Positions 27,237-40,088 of a stretch of 64,000 bases of DNA are shown here, piece by piece. The notes under the pieces were generated by a model that did not search any database, had not been told where the DNA came from, and was given only the letters and a program-made list of their open reading frames with translations. Where the stretch lies: the NCBI RefSeq assembly GCF_020169415.1, contig NZ_JAIULG010000003.1, forward strand, positions 62,001-126,000. The letters run 5' to 3'. Source of the DNA: Tsukamurella sp. M9C (GTDB lineage: Bacteria > Actinomycetota > Actinomycetes > Mycobacteriales > Mycobacteriaceae). Position 1 is the first letter of the stretch; each line of letters begins with the position of its first letter. The translations under genes were made by a program, and so were the position numbers.

Positions 27237-28592
27237 TCAGAGCGTACGGGCCCCGCCGAGAAGCAGATTCGTGACCACACGAGCGCTCTCGGCGGGGCTC
27301 GTCACGTCGACGTCGCTCACCATCGCCGCCGCGGTGCCGAGCATGTAGCCCAGCCACACCTCCGCGATGTCGCCGATGCCGAGACTCTCGTGCAGCAGGC
27401 CCACTGCCAGCGCTCCGCCGAGGATCTCCTCGAATCTCGACGCGGCCTCCCGGTACAGGACCAGGTAGGTGTCGAAGGCCTCGACGTCGACGCCGGGTAC
27501 CTCCAGCGCGAGGAAGCGGAACTCGTCCAGTCGCTCCGCGATGTCCTGGAGCACATCCCGATTCAGGTCGAACACCGCGGCCTGCAGCGCCTCCACGGTG
27601 GCCGCGGGCGGATCGGCCACGACGCGGTCGAGCCGACCGAGGACGGCCTGCCGGTTCCGCTCCACGAGCACCGTCAGCATGTGCCGCTTGCTGTCGAAGT
27701 AGTTGTAGAAGGTGCCGTGGCTGACCCCGGCGCGCTCGGTGATCTCGCGGACCCCGACCGCGGCGTAGCCCTTCTCCACGAACTCGGCGATCGCGGCATC
27801 GAGCAGCTCGGCGGACCGTCCGGCCACCGGCACCGGCGCGGCGGCGTCGGGCTCCGCGGGCGCCTCTTCGCCCGACGGTGCCAGGGGTGGCAGTGCCGCC
27901 CGCGCCTCGCCGGACAGGATCCCGCTCGCCGACATCCGGACCGCGGCGCGCACGTAGTCCCGCCGCCGCTCGGGATCGTCACCGGCGGTCAGCGCCATCA
28001 CCAGGCCGGGCACACCGAGGGCCGGGAGCAGGCGCCCCAGGTGGACGGTCTCGGTCTCCGGGTGCTCGGTACGGGTCACGATCCACCCGAGCTCGCGGGC
28101 GTGGCCGAGCGCGCGCCCCATCATCGAGTCGAAGGTCTGGTAGAGGCCCTGGATCCGGAAGCGGAGCTCCTCGTCGACGGTGCCGGACTGCACCATGACC
28201 ACCTTGAGGATGTCGGGCCGCGAATCGACCAATCCGAAGAGCCGGCCGGCGACGCCCTCGACCATCTCCTCGGCGGCGGCGAGGTCGCCGCTCGCGGTCA
28301 CGTCGACGACGCGGTCCGGGGCGATGGCGGTCATCAGCTCGTCGACGCAGCGATCGAAGACGAGGTCGAGGAGCTCGCGCTTGCCCTCGACGTAGCGGTA
28401 CAGCGTGCCCTGCCCCATGCCGGCGCGCTTGGCGATGTCGGCGACCGAGGCGTGCTCGTAGCCCTGCTCGGCGAAGACGGTGAAGGCGGCGTCCGTCAGC
28501 TCCTCGCGGCGCCGCTCGGCGAGGCCGACGGACGGCGGACGGCCGCGGCGCGGCCTGGGGGCCTCCGCGACGCCCGACTCCGTTACCGACAT
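27237..28592 (-). CDS. Tandem TetR regulator (two TetR domains in one chain)
   Basis: 451 aa, about twice the usual TetR length. HTH 1 (about residues 28-75) reads AFTVFAEQGYEHASVADIAKRAGMGQGTLYRYVEGK; HTH 2 (about 262-310) reads AIAEFVEKGYAAVGVREITERAGVSHGTFYNYFDSK. Each is followed by its own helical ligand-binding half, with an Ala/Pro-rich linker (about 235-258) between them. ATG 28592 is chosen since a -10 TAGAAT ends eight bases upstream and no Shine-Dalgarno exists. One chain could supply both half-site readers or bind two operators. The neighbouring MHS transporter is convergent. Confidence 0.88.
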   Translation of the reverse strand: MSVTESGVAEAPRPRRGRPPSVGLAERRREELTDAAFTVFAEQGYEHASVADIAKRAGMGQGTLYRYVEGKRELLDLVFDRCVDELMTAIAPDRVVDVTASGDLAAAEEMVEGVAGRLFGLVDSRPDILKVVMVQSGTVDEELRFRIQGLYQTFDSMMGRALGHARELGWIVTRTEHPETETVHLGRLLPALGVPGLVMALTAGDDPERRRDYVRAAVRMSASGILSGEARAALPPLAPSGEEAPAEPDAAAPVPVAGRSAELLDAAIAEFVEKGYAAVGVREITERAGVSHGTFYNYFDSKRHMLTVLVERNRQAVLGRLDRVVADPPAATVEALQAAVFDLNRDVLQDIAERLDEFRFLALEVPGVDVEAFDTYLVLYREAASRFEEILGGALAVGLLHESLGIGDIAEVWLGYMLGTAAAMVSDVDVTSPAESARVVTNLLLGGARTL

Positions 28593-28603
28593 GGTTGAAG
28601 ATT

Positions 28604-30989
<2,386 letters not shown>

Positions 30990-30999
<10 letters not shown>

Positions 31000-32027
31000 G
31001 CCTGCACCTCCTGCTTCAGAACCATATCCGCCGCTCGCGCCCCGGTCACCGGGGCGAGCAGCAATCCGTTGCGGCCGTGCCCCGTCGCCGCGAAGACGCG
31101 GCCGCCGAGCGGCGCGATCACCGGGACGTTGCCCGCCGTCGTCGGCCGCAGCCCGGCCGCGACCTCCACGAACTCGTACTCGCGGAGGAAGGGCAGCACG
31201 GCGAAGGCGTCGTCCAGCAGCTCCACCACGGGACCGATCCGCACGCCGAGGTCGCGGTCGTTCTCGTACTGCGTCGCGCCGACGACCACGCCGTCGGCGC
31301 GGGGCACCACGTACACCTGCCGGCCGCGGACCCGGGCGCGCACCGTCACCGTCGGGGGCGGCAGGCAGGTGGGGCCGCGCCGCAGCCGCACCACCTCGCC
31401 CTTCACCGGCCGCACGCCCAGCCCCGGCGCGAGCGCGGCGGAATCCGCACCCGCGCAGACAATCACGGCGTCACCCGGGAGGCCGTCGAGCGCCGCGGCA
31501 CCGCCGACCTCCTCGGCGCGGAAGGCCACGCCCTCCGCCGCGCACGCGGCGCGGAGTGCCCGGTGCAGTAGGCGGTTGTCGACCGAGATCTCGTCGGGCG
31601 CGGTCGCGGCGGCCCGGATCCGCGGCGCCGCACCGGGAACGGCGCGGGCGGCGGCCGACGGACGCAGCGGCGCGAACACCGCGGGATCGCCGACGGCATC
31701 GGCGACGGTCTGCAGGTCCGCGGCGTCGCCCTCGTCGACGGCGAGGTGCACGGTGCCGCGGGAGGTGACGAGCGGACCGTCGGCGTAGGGCTGCAGGTCG
31801 CGCGCGAATCCCTCCCACAGGCCCAGGGATTCGACCCCGAGCCGGTACAGCTCCTCCTCGCCGGGCCATGCCTCCGAGTACGGGGCGATCATGCCGCCCG
31901 CCACCCACGAGGCGCCCGAGCCGGGCCGGGGATCGACGACGGTGACGGTGCTCCCGCGCCGCGCCAGCGTCCAGGCGACGGTGAGGCCGACGGCGCCTCC
32001 GCCCACGACGGTCACAGTCTTCTTCAC
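30990..32027 (-). CDS. thiO: ThiO, glycine oxidase
   Basis: 345 aa FAD-dependent oxidase that makes dehydroglycine for thiazole formation. The FAD Rossmann motif VVGGGAVGLTVAWTLARRGSTVTVVD is at the N-terminus, followed by GASWVAGGMIAPYSEAWPGEE, typical of ThiO. C-terminal RPTTAGNVPVIAPL and ATGHGRNGLLLAPVTG bind FAD and substrate. GTG 32027 is used; a AAGGAAGG site lies ten bases upstream and abuts the TPP aptamer. First gene of thiO-thiS-thiG, the mycobacterial order. Confidence 0.95.
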
Positions 32028-32032
32028 ACCTA

Positions 32033-32130
32033 TGAATCCTTCCTTCGCCGGCATTACCCGGATCAGGTCTGACGGTCAGGGGCGCGACGTGCCCCACTCT
32101 CAGCCCCGCGGCGGGAGCTCCCGTGTGTAC
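32033..32130 (-). promoter_or_regulatory. TPP riboswitch upstream of thiO-thiS-thiG
   Basis: Read on the minus strand: ACACGGGAGCTCCCG, then GGGGCTGAGAGTGGGG, CCCTGACCGTCAGACCTG and ATCCGGGTAATGCCGGCGAAGG, the ordered THI-element blocks. The ribosome-binding site AAGGAAGG at the aptamer 3' end is likely sequestered on TPP binding. A -10-like TAGGCT (32138-32143) would start the transcript just upstream. Confidence 0.95.
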
Positions 32131-32137
32131 GTGATCC

Positions 32138-32161
32138 AGCCTACTCCGCCGGGCCTACGCT
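32138..32161. promoter_or_regulatory. Overlapping divergent promoters of thiO operon and thiE
   Basis: On the minus strand TAGGCT (32138-32143) fits a -10 for thiO. On the plus strand TACGCT (32156-32161) ends six bases before the thiE ATG and predicts a leaderless thiE mRNA. Thus only the thiO branch carries a riboswitch. Confidence 0.45.
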
Positions 32162-32167
32162 GGGGCC

Positions 32168-32833
32168 ATGATCTCCCCCCGCGAGCGGCTCGCCTCCGCC
32201 TCCCTGTACCTGTGCACCGACGCCCGCCGCGAGCGCGGCGACCTGGCCGAGTTCGTCGCCGCTGCACTGCGCGGCGGCGTCGACATCGTGCAGCTGCGCG
32301 ACAAGGGCTCGGCGGGCGAGCGGGAGTTCGGGGCGATCGAGGCCGCGCAGGAGATCGAGATCGTCGCGCAGCTGCGGGAGATCGCGCACGCGCACGGCGC
32401 GCTGGTCGCGGTGAACGACCGCGCCGACGTCGCGTTCGCGGCCCGGGCCGACGTGCTGCACCTCGGCCAGGACGACCTGCCGGTGCCAGTCGCCCGGGAG
32501 ATCGTCGGGCCGGACGTCGTGATCGGGCGGTCCACGCACGACGGTGCCCAGGCCCTCGCGGCCGCCGCCGAGGAGGGCGTCGACTACTTCTGCACCGGTC
32601 CCTGCTGGCCCACGCCCACCAAGCCGGGTCGCTACGCGCCGGGGCTGCCGCTGGTCCGCGAGACCGCGGCGGCCGCACCCACGCGGAAGTGGTTCGCGAT
32701 CGGCGGCATCGACCTGGCCCGCGTTCCCGAGGTGACCGCCGCCGGCGCGGATGCCATCGTCGTCGTCCGCGCCATCACCGCCGCCGAGGATCCCGAGTCC
32801 GCCGCCCGCGCCCTCAAGGCCGCCCTCGGATAG
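32168..32833 (+). CDS. thiE: ThiE, thiamine-phosphate synthase
   Basis: 221 aa TIM-barrel enzyme joining HMP-PP and thiazole phosphate. Motifs: [10 protein letters not shown] (substrate Lys/Arg), [42 protein letters not shown] (diphosphate loop) and FAIGGID. Divergent from thiO, as in mycobacteria. With thiC, thiD, thiO, thiS and thiG it gives nearly the whole thiamine route in this window; thiF and thiL are not seen here. Confidence 0.97.
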   Translation: MISPRERLASASLYLCTDARRERGDLAEFVAAALRGGVDIVQLRDKGSAGEREFGAIEAAQEIEIVAQLREIAHAHGALVAVNDRADVAFAARADVLHLGQDDLPVPVAREIVGPDVVIGRSTHDGAQALAAAAEEGVDYFCTGPCWPTPTKPGRYAPGLPLVRETAAAAPTRKWFAIGGIDLARVPEVTAAGADAIVVVRAITAAEDPESAARALKAALG

Positions 32834-32842
32834 CCGCACGGT

Positions 32843-33178
32843 TCACGGACCGCGGTGCAGCTCCTGAAGTCGGGTTCCCGTCCGGTAGAGCTCGATCAGT
32901 AGGGGCCGCAGAGTGCGTCCCGCCTCGGTGAGCGAGTACGTCACGCGATTCGGGTAGCCGCGATGGGCGATCCGATCGACGATGCCGCGGTCGACCAGTG
33001 CGGCCAGGCGCTCGGCGAGCACCTTGTCGGAGAGGTCGGGAAGCGCCGCTTTCAGGCCGCCGAAGGTGAGCTCGCCGCGGCTCAGTTCCCGCAGGAGGAG
33101 CGTCGTCCACTTCCCCGCGATCGCTGCCAGCGCGGTTTCTACCGGGCAGTCGTCCGAGGGTGCGCTGTGGTTTCCCAC
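32843..33178 (-). CDS. HxlR-family transcriptional regulator
   Basis: About 111 aa winged-helix regulator: CPVETALAAIAGKWTTLLLRELSRGELTFGGLKAALPDLSDKVLAERLAALVDRGIVDR is a complete HxlR core, with the conserved N-terminal Cys that senses oxidants or electrophiles in several relatives. Several in-frame GTG codons precede it (33178, 33217, 33232). 33178 is preferred, as it gives the usual HxlR length and leaves the CTCACC-GGTGAG palindrome in the intergenic region. Divergent from the SnoaL-like gene, its likely target. Confidence 0.83.
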   Translation of the reverse strand: MGNHSAPSDDCPVETALAAIAGKWTTLLLRELSRGELTFGGLKAALPDLSDKVLAERLAALVDRGIVDRIAHRGYPNRVTYSLTEAGRTLRPLLIELYRTGTRLQELHRGP

Positions 33179-33212
33179 GCCGTCCGGGACGAGATCGTCG
33201 ACCACTGCCGCA

Positions 33213-33228
33213 CTCACCGTTTGGTGAG
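33213..33228. promoter_or_regulatory. Candidate HxlR operator
   Basis: CTCACC-GTTT-GGTGAG is a perfect six-base inverted repeat between the divergent HxlR and SnoaL-like genes. HxlR proteins commonly autoregulate through such palindromes; no binding data. Confidence 0.45.
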
Positions 33229-33256
33229 CCACGGAAACGGCTGCCAGCGTGTGCTC

Positions 33257-33664
33257 ATGGACCACACAGCCCACGCTATCGAGCTGACCACCGAGCCGCA
33301 TCTGCATCCGGACGTCTTCGCCGCGGCCTTCAACTCCGGCGATCCGGCGGCTTTGGAGCGGGTGTACGAGCCGAGTGCGGTCTTCATCCCGCGCGAAGGC
33401 ACCGCGGTCACCGGTGACGAACGGCGGTCCGCGAACACCGCTCTGCAGTCGCTCGGCGTCCCGATCCGTATCGCGGTGCAGCAGGTGCACGTGTTCGACG
33501 ACGCACTCGCGCTGCTGATCGTCGACTGGGAGATCGTCGGGCGAACCGCCGCGGGAGACCACGTCGACGTCCGCGGCACGGCGACCGATGTGGCTCGACG
33601 CGGGCGGGACGGGCGGTGGAGGTACGTCATCGACACCCCGTTCGGTGTGGCCGAACGTTCGTGA
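33257..33664 (+). CDS. SnoaL-like / DUF4440 nuclear-transport-factor-2 fold protein
   Basis: 135 aa. HPDVFAAAFNSGDPAALERVYEPSAVFI begins the family cone fold, and GRWRYVIDTPFG closes it. No catalytic set can be read. These proteins act as small ketosteroid-isomerase-like enzymes or ligand-binding proteins. ATG 33257 is chosen; an in-frame GTG six bases earlier is possible. Probably controlled by the divergent HxlR regulator. Confidence 0.78.
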   Translation: MDHTAHAIELTTEPHLHPDVFAAAFNSGDPAALERVYEPSAVFIPREGTAVTGDERRSANTALQSLGVPIRIAVQQVHVFDDALALLIVDWEIVGRTAAGDHVDVRGTATDVARRGRDGRWRYVIDTPFGVAERS

Positions 33665-33713
33665 CGTCGCCTACCGCCTGCCTTCGCCGGCGCTTGCACG
33701 AGCCGTGTGGGCA

Positions 33714-33839
33714 TCAGTGCCGGCGGGGCGAACGCGGCCGCTCGCCGCGGCGACGCGAGCGCGGTGGGACGAGGAAGATCAGCACGACCGCGGTGACGAC
33801 GAGCACCAGCAGCAGCGCCCACAGCGCTACCCCGTACAC
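33714..33839 (-). CDS. Possible small single-helix membrane protein (41 aa)
   Basis: A GTG-started frame of 41 codons lies eight bases after the nudix stop. It encodes one hydrophobic helix (VYGVALWALLLVLVVTAVV) followed by a strongly basic tail rich in Arg/Pro. The helix-plus-basic-tail layout is typical of real micro-membrane proteins and the spacing suggests an operon. High GC makes such frames easy to form by chance, so support is moderate. Confidence 0.35.
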   Translation of the reverse strand: MYGVALWALLLVLVVTAVVLIFLVPPRSRRRGERPRSPRRH

Positions 33840-33845
33840 GGACGG

Positions 33846-34325
33846 TCAGTCCTCCGCGAGGGCGCGGACCTGGACCTGCAGGTCCGGCCAGGCGGCGGCG
33901 AAGGCGGGGTGCAGCTTGCGGTCGGTGACCGAGCCCAGCGATACCCACTCCAGCGCCGTGGACTCCTCGTTGGGCACGAGGTCCCGCGGCTCGACGAGAC
34001 GGGCGAGCACCGTCGTATAGGTCCAGCCGACCTGCGAGCGGGCGGTGACCACCTCGGAGAGCACCTCGAGCGACGTGGGCGGGAGGCCCGTCTCCTCGAA
34101 GGCCTCGCGGAGCGCGGCGTCGGCGGCGGACTCGTGCGAGTCGCGGGCGCCGCCGGGCAGCGCCCAGGTTCCGCCCTGGTGGCTCCACCACGCGCGGTGC
34201 TGCAGTAACACCCGGCTCTCGTCCGGCGACAGAGCCAACAGACCCGCGGCGCCGAACCTGCCCCAGAACCGGGAGCCGTCCGGGTCGCGGACCCAGCCGT
34301 TCCCGTCACCCAACACGACACCCAC
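33846..34325 (-). CDS. Nudix hydrolase (MutT3/Rv0413-like)
   Basis: About 159 aa. The nudix box GGARDSHESAADAALREAFEETGL (GX5EX7REUXEEXGU, about residues 63-86) is complete. The preceding RAWWSHQGGTWALPGG matches the mycobacterial MutT3 subfamily, and the gene lies beside glnX as Rv0413 does. Members hydrolyse oxidised dGTP or other nucleoside diphosphate derivatives. GTG 34325 is used; GTG 34316 is also possible. Confidence 0.87.
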   Translation of the reverse strand: MGVVLGDGNGWVRDPDGSRFWGRFGAAGLLALSPDESRVLLQHRAWWSHQGGTWALPGGARDSHESAADAALREAFEETGLPPTSLEVLSEVVTARSQVGWTYTTVLARLVEPRDLVPNEESTALEWVSLGSVTDRKLHPAFAAAWPDLQVQVRALAED

Positions 34326-34469
34326 CGTAGCGGACGAAGGGGCCACTCGGGGCGCGCACAATGCGCGTCATCCCGTCTTCGGGAGGGGGTCGCGCGATAG
34401 GGTCGAAGGCACGAAGTTCGCAGTGGCCCGACCCCGGCCGAAGGGTGGCTCTCAGGGAAGGAGCAGACG

Positions 34470-35807
34470 GTGACAGCCCAGGCGTCGAAGAATCGGCAGC
34501 TGTCGTCCCTGCGCCTCCGATCCTTCCCGGAATCCTCGGTATTCGCGGAACTGCGGGAGTTCTTCACCTCCAGCCCGGGCAAGCTCGTCTCCATGGCGCT
34601 CGTGCTCATCACGATGTGCTTGTTCGCCGGCTGGTTCACCTCCGCGGCGCAGCTCTCCCGCACCGAGGTGCTGCAGCAGAACCTGGCCGACTACGAGCCC
34701 CGCGCGCACGCGGCGCAGGTGCTCTACAGCTCGCTCTCGGCGGCCAACGAGTCCGCCAACGCCGCCTTCGTCGCGGGCGGCCTCCCGTCCGACGAGATCC
34801 AGGGCAGCTACAGCGTCGCCCTCGCCACGGCGGGGAAGGCGCTCATCACCTCCGCGACGAGCCTGCCCGCCGACGACGGTCGCGCCCACGACAACCTCGA
34901 CACGATCGCGATGAACCTGCCCGTGTACACCGGGTTGGTCGAGACGGCGCGCACGAACAACCGGCTCGACAACTCGGTGGCGGCCGCCTATCTGGCGACC
35001 GCGTCCACCCTGATGCAGGACACCCTGCTGCCCGCGGCGGAGAGCTTCTACCGCGAGGAGACCGAGAACCTGCGCCGCACGCACGATCAGTTCGCCTCGC
35101 CGCCATGGGCGATCTACGGGGTGCTCGGCATCGCGCTGGCGTCGGTGCTGCTCACCCACCAGTATCTCGCGCGGCGCACGCAGCGCCGGGTCAACCGGGG
35201 CCTGGTCGTCGCGGCCGCGGCGCTGACGATCGCGATGACCTGGGTGGTGGTCGCGGGCTTCACCTCGTCGACCTACTCCCTGCGCGCCGAGCAGCGCGGG
35301 ACCGCCGCGGTCGACGCGCTCTCGCAGGCCCGCACCCTGACGCAGAAGGCCCGATCCATGGAGACGATGGGGCTGGTGCAGCGCGGCGCCGGCCGCGGCG
35401 TGCCCGCGTCGGCGTTCGCCGAGACGCTGCAGAGCGCGGAGAAGGACCTCGAGTCCGTCGGCGACTCCGACCCGCAGATCGCCGCCGCGGTCGAGGCGGC
35501 GCGGGCCGACGCGCAGCGCTGGGTCACCGCGCACCAGCAGATCGCCGCGCGCGAGGCGACGGGCGACTACCTGGGTGCGACGCGGCTGGCCATCGGCACC
35601 GACCCCGGTTCCGCGGCCGTCGCCTACCGCTCCCTCGACGGGCACCTCACGGCGGCGATCGACCGGGCCCGCACCCTGTACCGCGACAACGTCAACACCG
35701 CCCGCTTCGCGATCGCCTTCTCCGGCCCGGGCGCGTTCATCCTCTGCGTGCTCGCGGCCGCCGGGGTCGCCGCGGGCTTCTACCCCCGGGTCAGGGAGTA
35801 CCGATGA
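34470..35807 (+). CDS. glnX: GlnX-like membrane protein of the PknG signalling operon
   Basis: 445 aa. Four helices (about residues 41-62, 208-226, 246-268, 416-440). They bracket an external four-helix-type domain (66-205), a short cytoplasmic loop and a second external helical region (about 270-410). It matches Rv0412c/GlnX by size, topology and neighbours. In the known system GlnH binds aspartate/glutamate outside and GlnX relays the signal to PknG. GTG start with a GGAAGGAG site. Stop overlaps the glnH ATG. Confidence 0.87.
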   Translation: MTAQASKNRQLSSLRLRSFPESSVFAELREFFTSSPGKLVSMALVLITMCLFAGWFTSAAQLSRTEVLQQNLADYEPRAHAAQVLYSSLSAANESANAAFVAGGLPSDEIQGSYSVALATAGKALITSATSLPADDGRAHDNLDTIAMNLPVYTGLVETARTNNRLDNSVAAAYLATASTLMQDTLLPAAESFYREETENLRRTHDQFASPPWAIYGVLGIALASVLLTHQYLARRTQRRVNRGLVVAAAALTIAMTWVVVAGFTSSTYSLRAEQRGTAAVDALSQARTLTQKARSMETMGLVQRGAGRGVPASAFAETLQSAEKDLESVGDSDPQIAAAVEAARADAQRWVTAHQQIAAREATGDYLGATRLAIGTDPGSAAVAYRSLDGHLTAAIDRARTLYRDNVNTARFAIAFSGPGAFILCVLAAAGVAAGFYPRVREYR

Positions 35808-36784
35808 TGCGCCGCACACTGCAGGGGATCGCCCTCGCGCTGACCGTCGCGCTGGCGTCGACGGGCTGCGTCATCGCCGCCCCCGAGGCCCCCGGCGACG
35901 CGGTGACCGGCGTCGTCCAGCCGGTGCCCGGCTCCGGCTCCCTCGTCCCGACCGACGCGCCTATCCCGTCCGAGGTGTCGATGTGCACCGCCACGCCGTC
36001 CCCGTCGGGCCTGCCCGCGCCGGGGCAGATGGTGCCGGGCACGACGATGGCCGACATCCAGGACCGCGGCCGCCTCGTGGTGGGCATCGACATCGGCTCG
36101 AACCTGCTCTCCTTCCGCGACCCCATCACGGGCGAGATCAAGGGCTTCGACGCCGACGTCGCGCACCAGATCGCCGCCGCGATCTTCGGCGACCCCGACC
36201 GCATCCACTTCCGGATCCTCTCCACCGCCGAGCGGCAGAAGGCGCTCGAGGAGGGCACCGTCGACGTGGTGGTCAAGACGATGTCGGCCACCTGCGAGCG
36301 GGCGAAGTCGGTGGCCTTCTCCGCCACCTACTTCATCGCGCAGCAGCGCATCCTCGCGCCGCGGGGCGCGCCGATCAACACCGTCGGCGACCTCTCCGGC
36401 CGGCGGGTGTGCGAGGTGCGGGGCACCACCTCGCTCGACCGGGTGCGCCGGCTGGTGCCGAGCGCCTCCGTCGTCGCGGTGGACTCCTGGTCGGACTGCC
36501 TCGTGATGCTGCAGCAGTCGCAGGTGGACGCGATCTCCACCGACGACGCGATCCTCGCCGGGCTCGAGGACCAGGACCCGAACCTCACCATCACCGGGCC
36601 GTCGATGGGGCTCGAGTATTACGCGGTCGGCGTCGGGAAGAACCGGACCGACCTCGTGCGTTTCATCAATGGGGTGCTGCTGCGGATGGCCTTCGACGGG
36701 ACGTGGATGCGCCTGTACAACCAGTGGTTCGCGCCGTCGCTCGGCCAGGTCTGGTCGGCGCCGGCGGCGAGGTACGAGGGGTGA
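35804..36784 (+). CDS. glnH: GlnH, amino-acid-binding lipoprotein
   Basis: 326 aa solute-binding protein. Signal peptide with lipid-anchor Cys near residue 22 (LASTGC), a linker to about residue 80, then a family-3 binding fold. Hallmarks are RGRLVVGIDIGSNLLSFRDPITGEIKGFDADVA, TAERQKALEEGTVDVVVKTMSATCERA and LMLQQSQVDAISTDDAILAG. No amino-acid permease or ATPase gene is nearby; instead it lies between glnX and pknG, so it acts as a sensor subunit. ATG overlaps the glnX stop. Confidence 0.92.
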   Translation: MMRRTLQGIALALTVALASTGCVIAAPEAPGDAVTGVVQPVPGSGSLVPTDAPIPSEVSMCTATPSPSGLPAPGQMVPGTTMADIQDRGRLVVGIDIGSNLLSFRDPITGEIKGFDADVAHQIAAAIFGDPDRIHFRILSTAERQKALEEGTVDVVVKTMSATCERAKSVAFSATYFIAQQRILAPRGAPINTVGDLSGRRVCEVRGTTSLDRVRRLVPSASVVAVDSWSDCLVMLQQSQVDAISTDDAILAGLEDQDPNLTITGPSMGLEYYAVGVGKNRTDLVRFINGVLLRMAFDGTWMRLYNQWFAPSLGQVWSAPAARYEG

Positions 36785-39121
<2,337 letters not shown>

Positions 39122-39143
39122 GGCGCGCCCGCTCGCTGCGCTC

Positions 39144-39238
39144 GCGCGCTCCCTAGCGGGGCGGCCACCTCCCTATGTCCATGGACGTGGGGAATGCACG
39201 GCGCGCGAGGGCGATTCACGTCCCGCTAGGGAACGCGC
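39144..39238. repeat. Nested inverted repeats between convergent pknG and ABC transporter operons
   Basis: Outer arms 39144-39160 and 39222-39238 pair at 16 of 17 positions (core TCCCTAGCGGG / CCCGCTAGGGA). Inside lies a second stem, 39170-39180 with 39183-39193 (TCCCTATGTCC / GGACGTGGGGA), which pairs fully if two G-U wobbles are allowed in the plus-strand RNA. This structure fills most of the 139-base gap between convergent genes. A terminator role for pknG is likely, but no U-run follows. Confidence 0.7.
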
Positions 39239-39260
39239 CCCGACGGTGCCGGGCGCCCCG

Positions 39261-40088
39261 CTACGCCTCGCCGGTGCGGCGGGTGCCGATCGGCACGATG
39301 CAGGGCCGGCCGGGAGCGACGGGATCGTCGATCACCTTGGAGTGGAGCCCGAAGGTCTCGCGCAGCATCTCCTCGCTGATGACGTCCGCGGGCGCGCCCT
39401 GGGCGACCACGGCACCGTCCTTCATGGCGATGATGTTGTCGCTGTACCGGATGGCGAGGTTCAGGTCGTGCAGCACCATGACGACGGTCCGCCCCTGGCT
39501 GCTGAGCTCGTCGACGAGGTCCAGCACGTCGAGGGCGTGCGAGAGGTCGAGGTAGGTGGTGGGCTCGTCGAGGAGCAGCAGGTCGGTGCCCTGCGCGAGG
39601 GTCATGGAGATCCACACCCGCTGCCGCTGGCCGCCGGAGAGGGAGTCGACGGCGCGATCCGCGAGGTCGCGGACGCCGGTCTGCTCGAGCGCGGCGTCGA
39701 CCACCTCGGCGTCGTCGGAGCTCCATTGCCGCAGCCAGGTCTGGTGCGGGTGCCGGCCGCGGGCGACGAGGTCGCCGACGGTGAGCCCTTCGGGCGCGAG
39801 GGGGCTCTGCGGCAGCAGACCCATGGTTGTGGCGATCTGCTTCGACTTGAGCTTGGCGATGTCGTTCCCGTCGAGCACCACGTGCCCGGACGAGGGCTTG
39901 ATCAGCCGGGCGAGGGTGCGCAGCAGCGTCGACTTGCCGCAGCCGTTGGGGCCGATGATCGTGGTGACCACGCCGGACGGGATGTCGAGGTCGAGGTCGT
40001 CGAGGACCGTCACCTGCCCGTAGCCGGAGGTGACCTTGCGGGCGCCGAGGCGCGACGGTGCCGTCGTCGCGGTTTCTGTGGTGGTCAC
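39261..40088 (-). CDS. Siderophore-type ABC importer, ATP-binding protein
   Basis: 275 aa. Walker A GPNGCGKS (about residues 43-50), signature LSGGQRQRVWISMTLAQG, Walker B LLLLDEPTTYLD and switch His in VLHDLNLAIRYSDNI. Highly typical of FepC-class ferric-siderophore ATPases. GTG overlaps the permease stop (GTGA-type). Last gene of a permease-permease-ATPase operon with an IdeR-like box at its promoter. Confidence 0.95.
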   Translation of the reverse strand: MTTTETATTAPSRLGARKVTSGYGQVTVLDDLDLDIPSGVVTTIIGPNGCGKSTLLRTLARLIKPSSGHVVLDGNDIAKLKSKQIATTMGLLPQSPLAPEGLTVGDLVARGRHPHQTWLRQWSSDDAEVVDAALEQTGVRDLADRAVDSLSGGQRQRVWISMTLAQGTDLLLLDEPTTYLDLSHALDVLDLVDELSSQGRTVVMVLHDLNLAIRYSDNIIAMKDGAVVAQGAPADVISEEMLRETFGLHSKVIDDPVAPGRPCIVPIGTRRTGEA

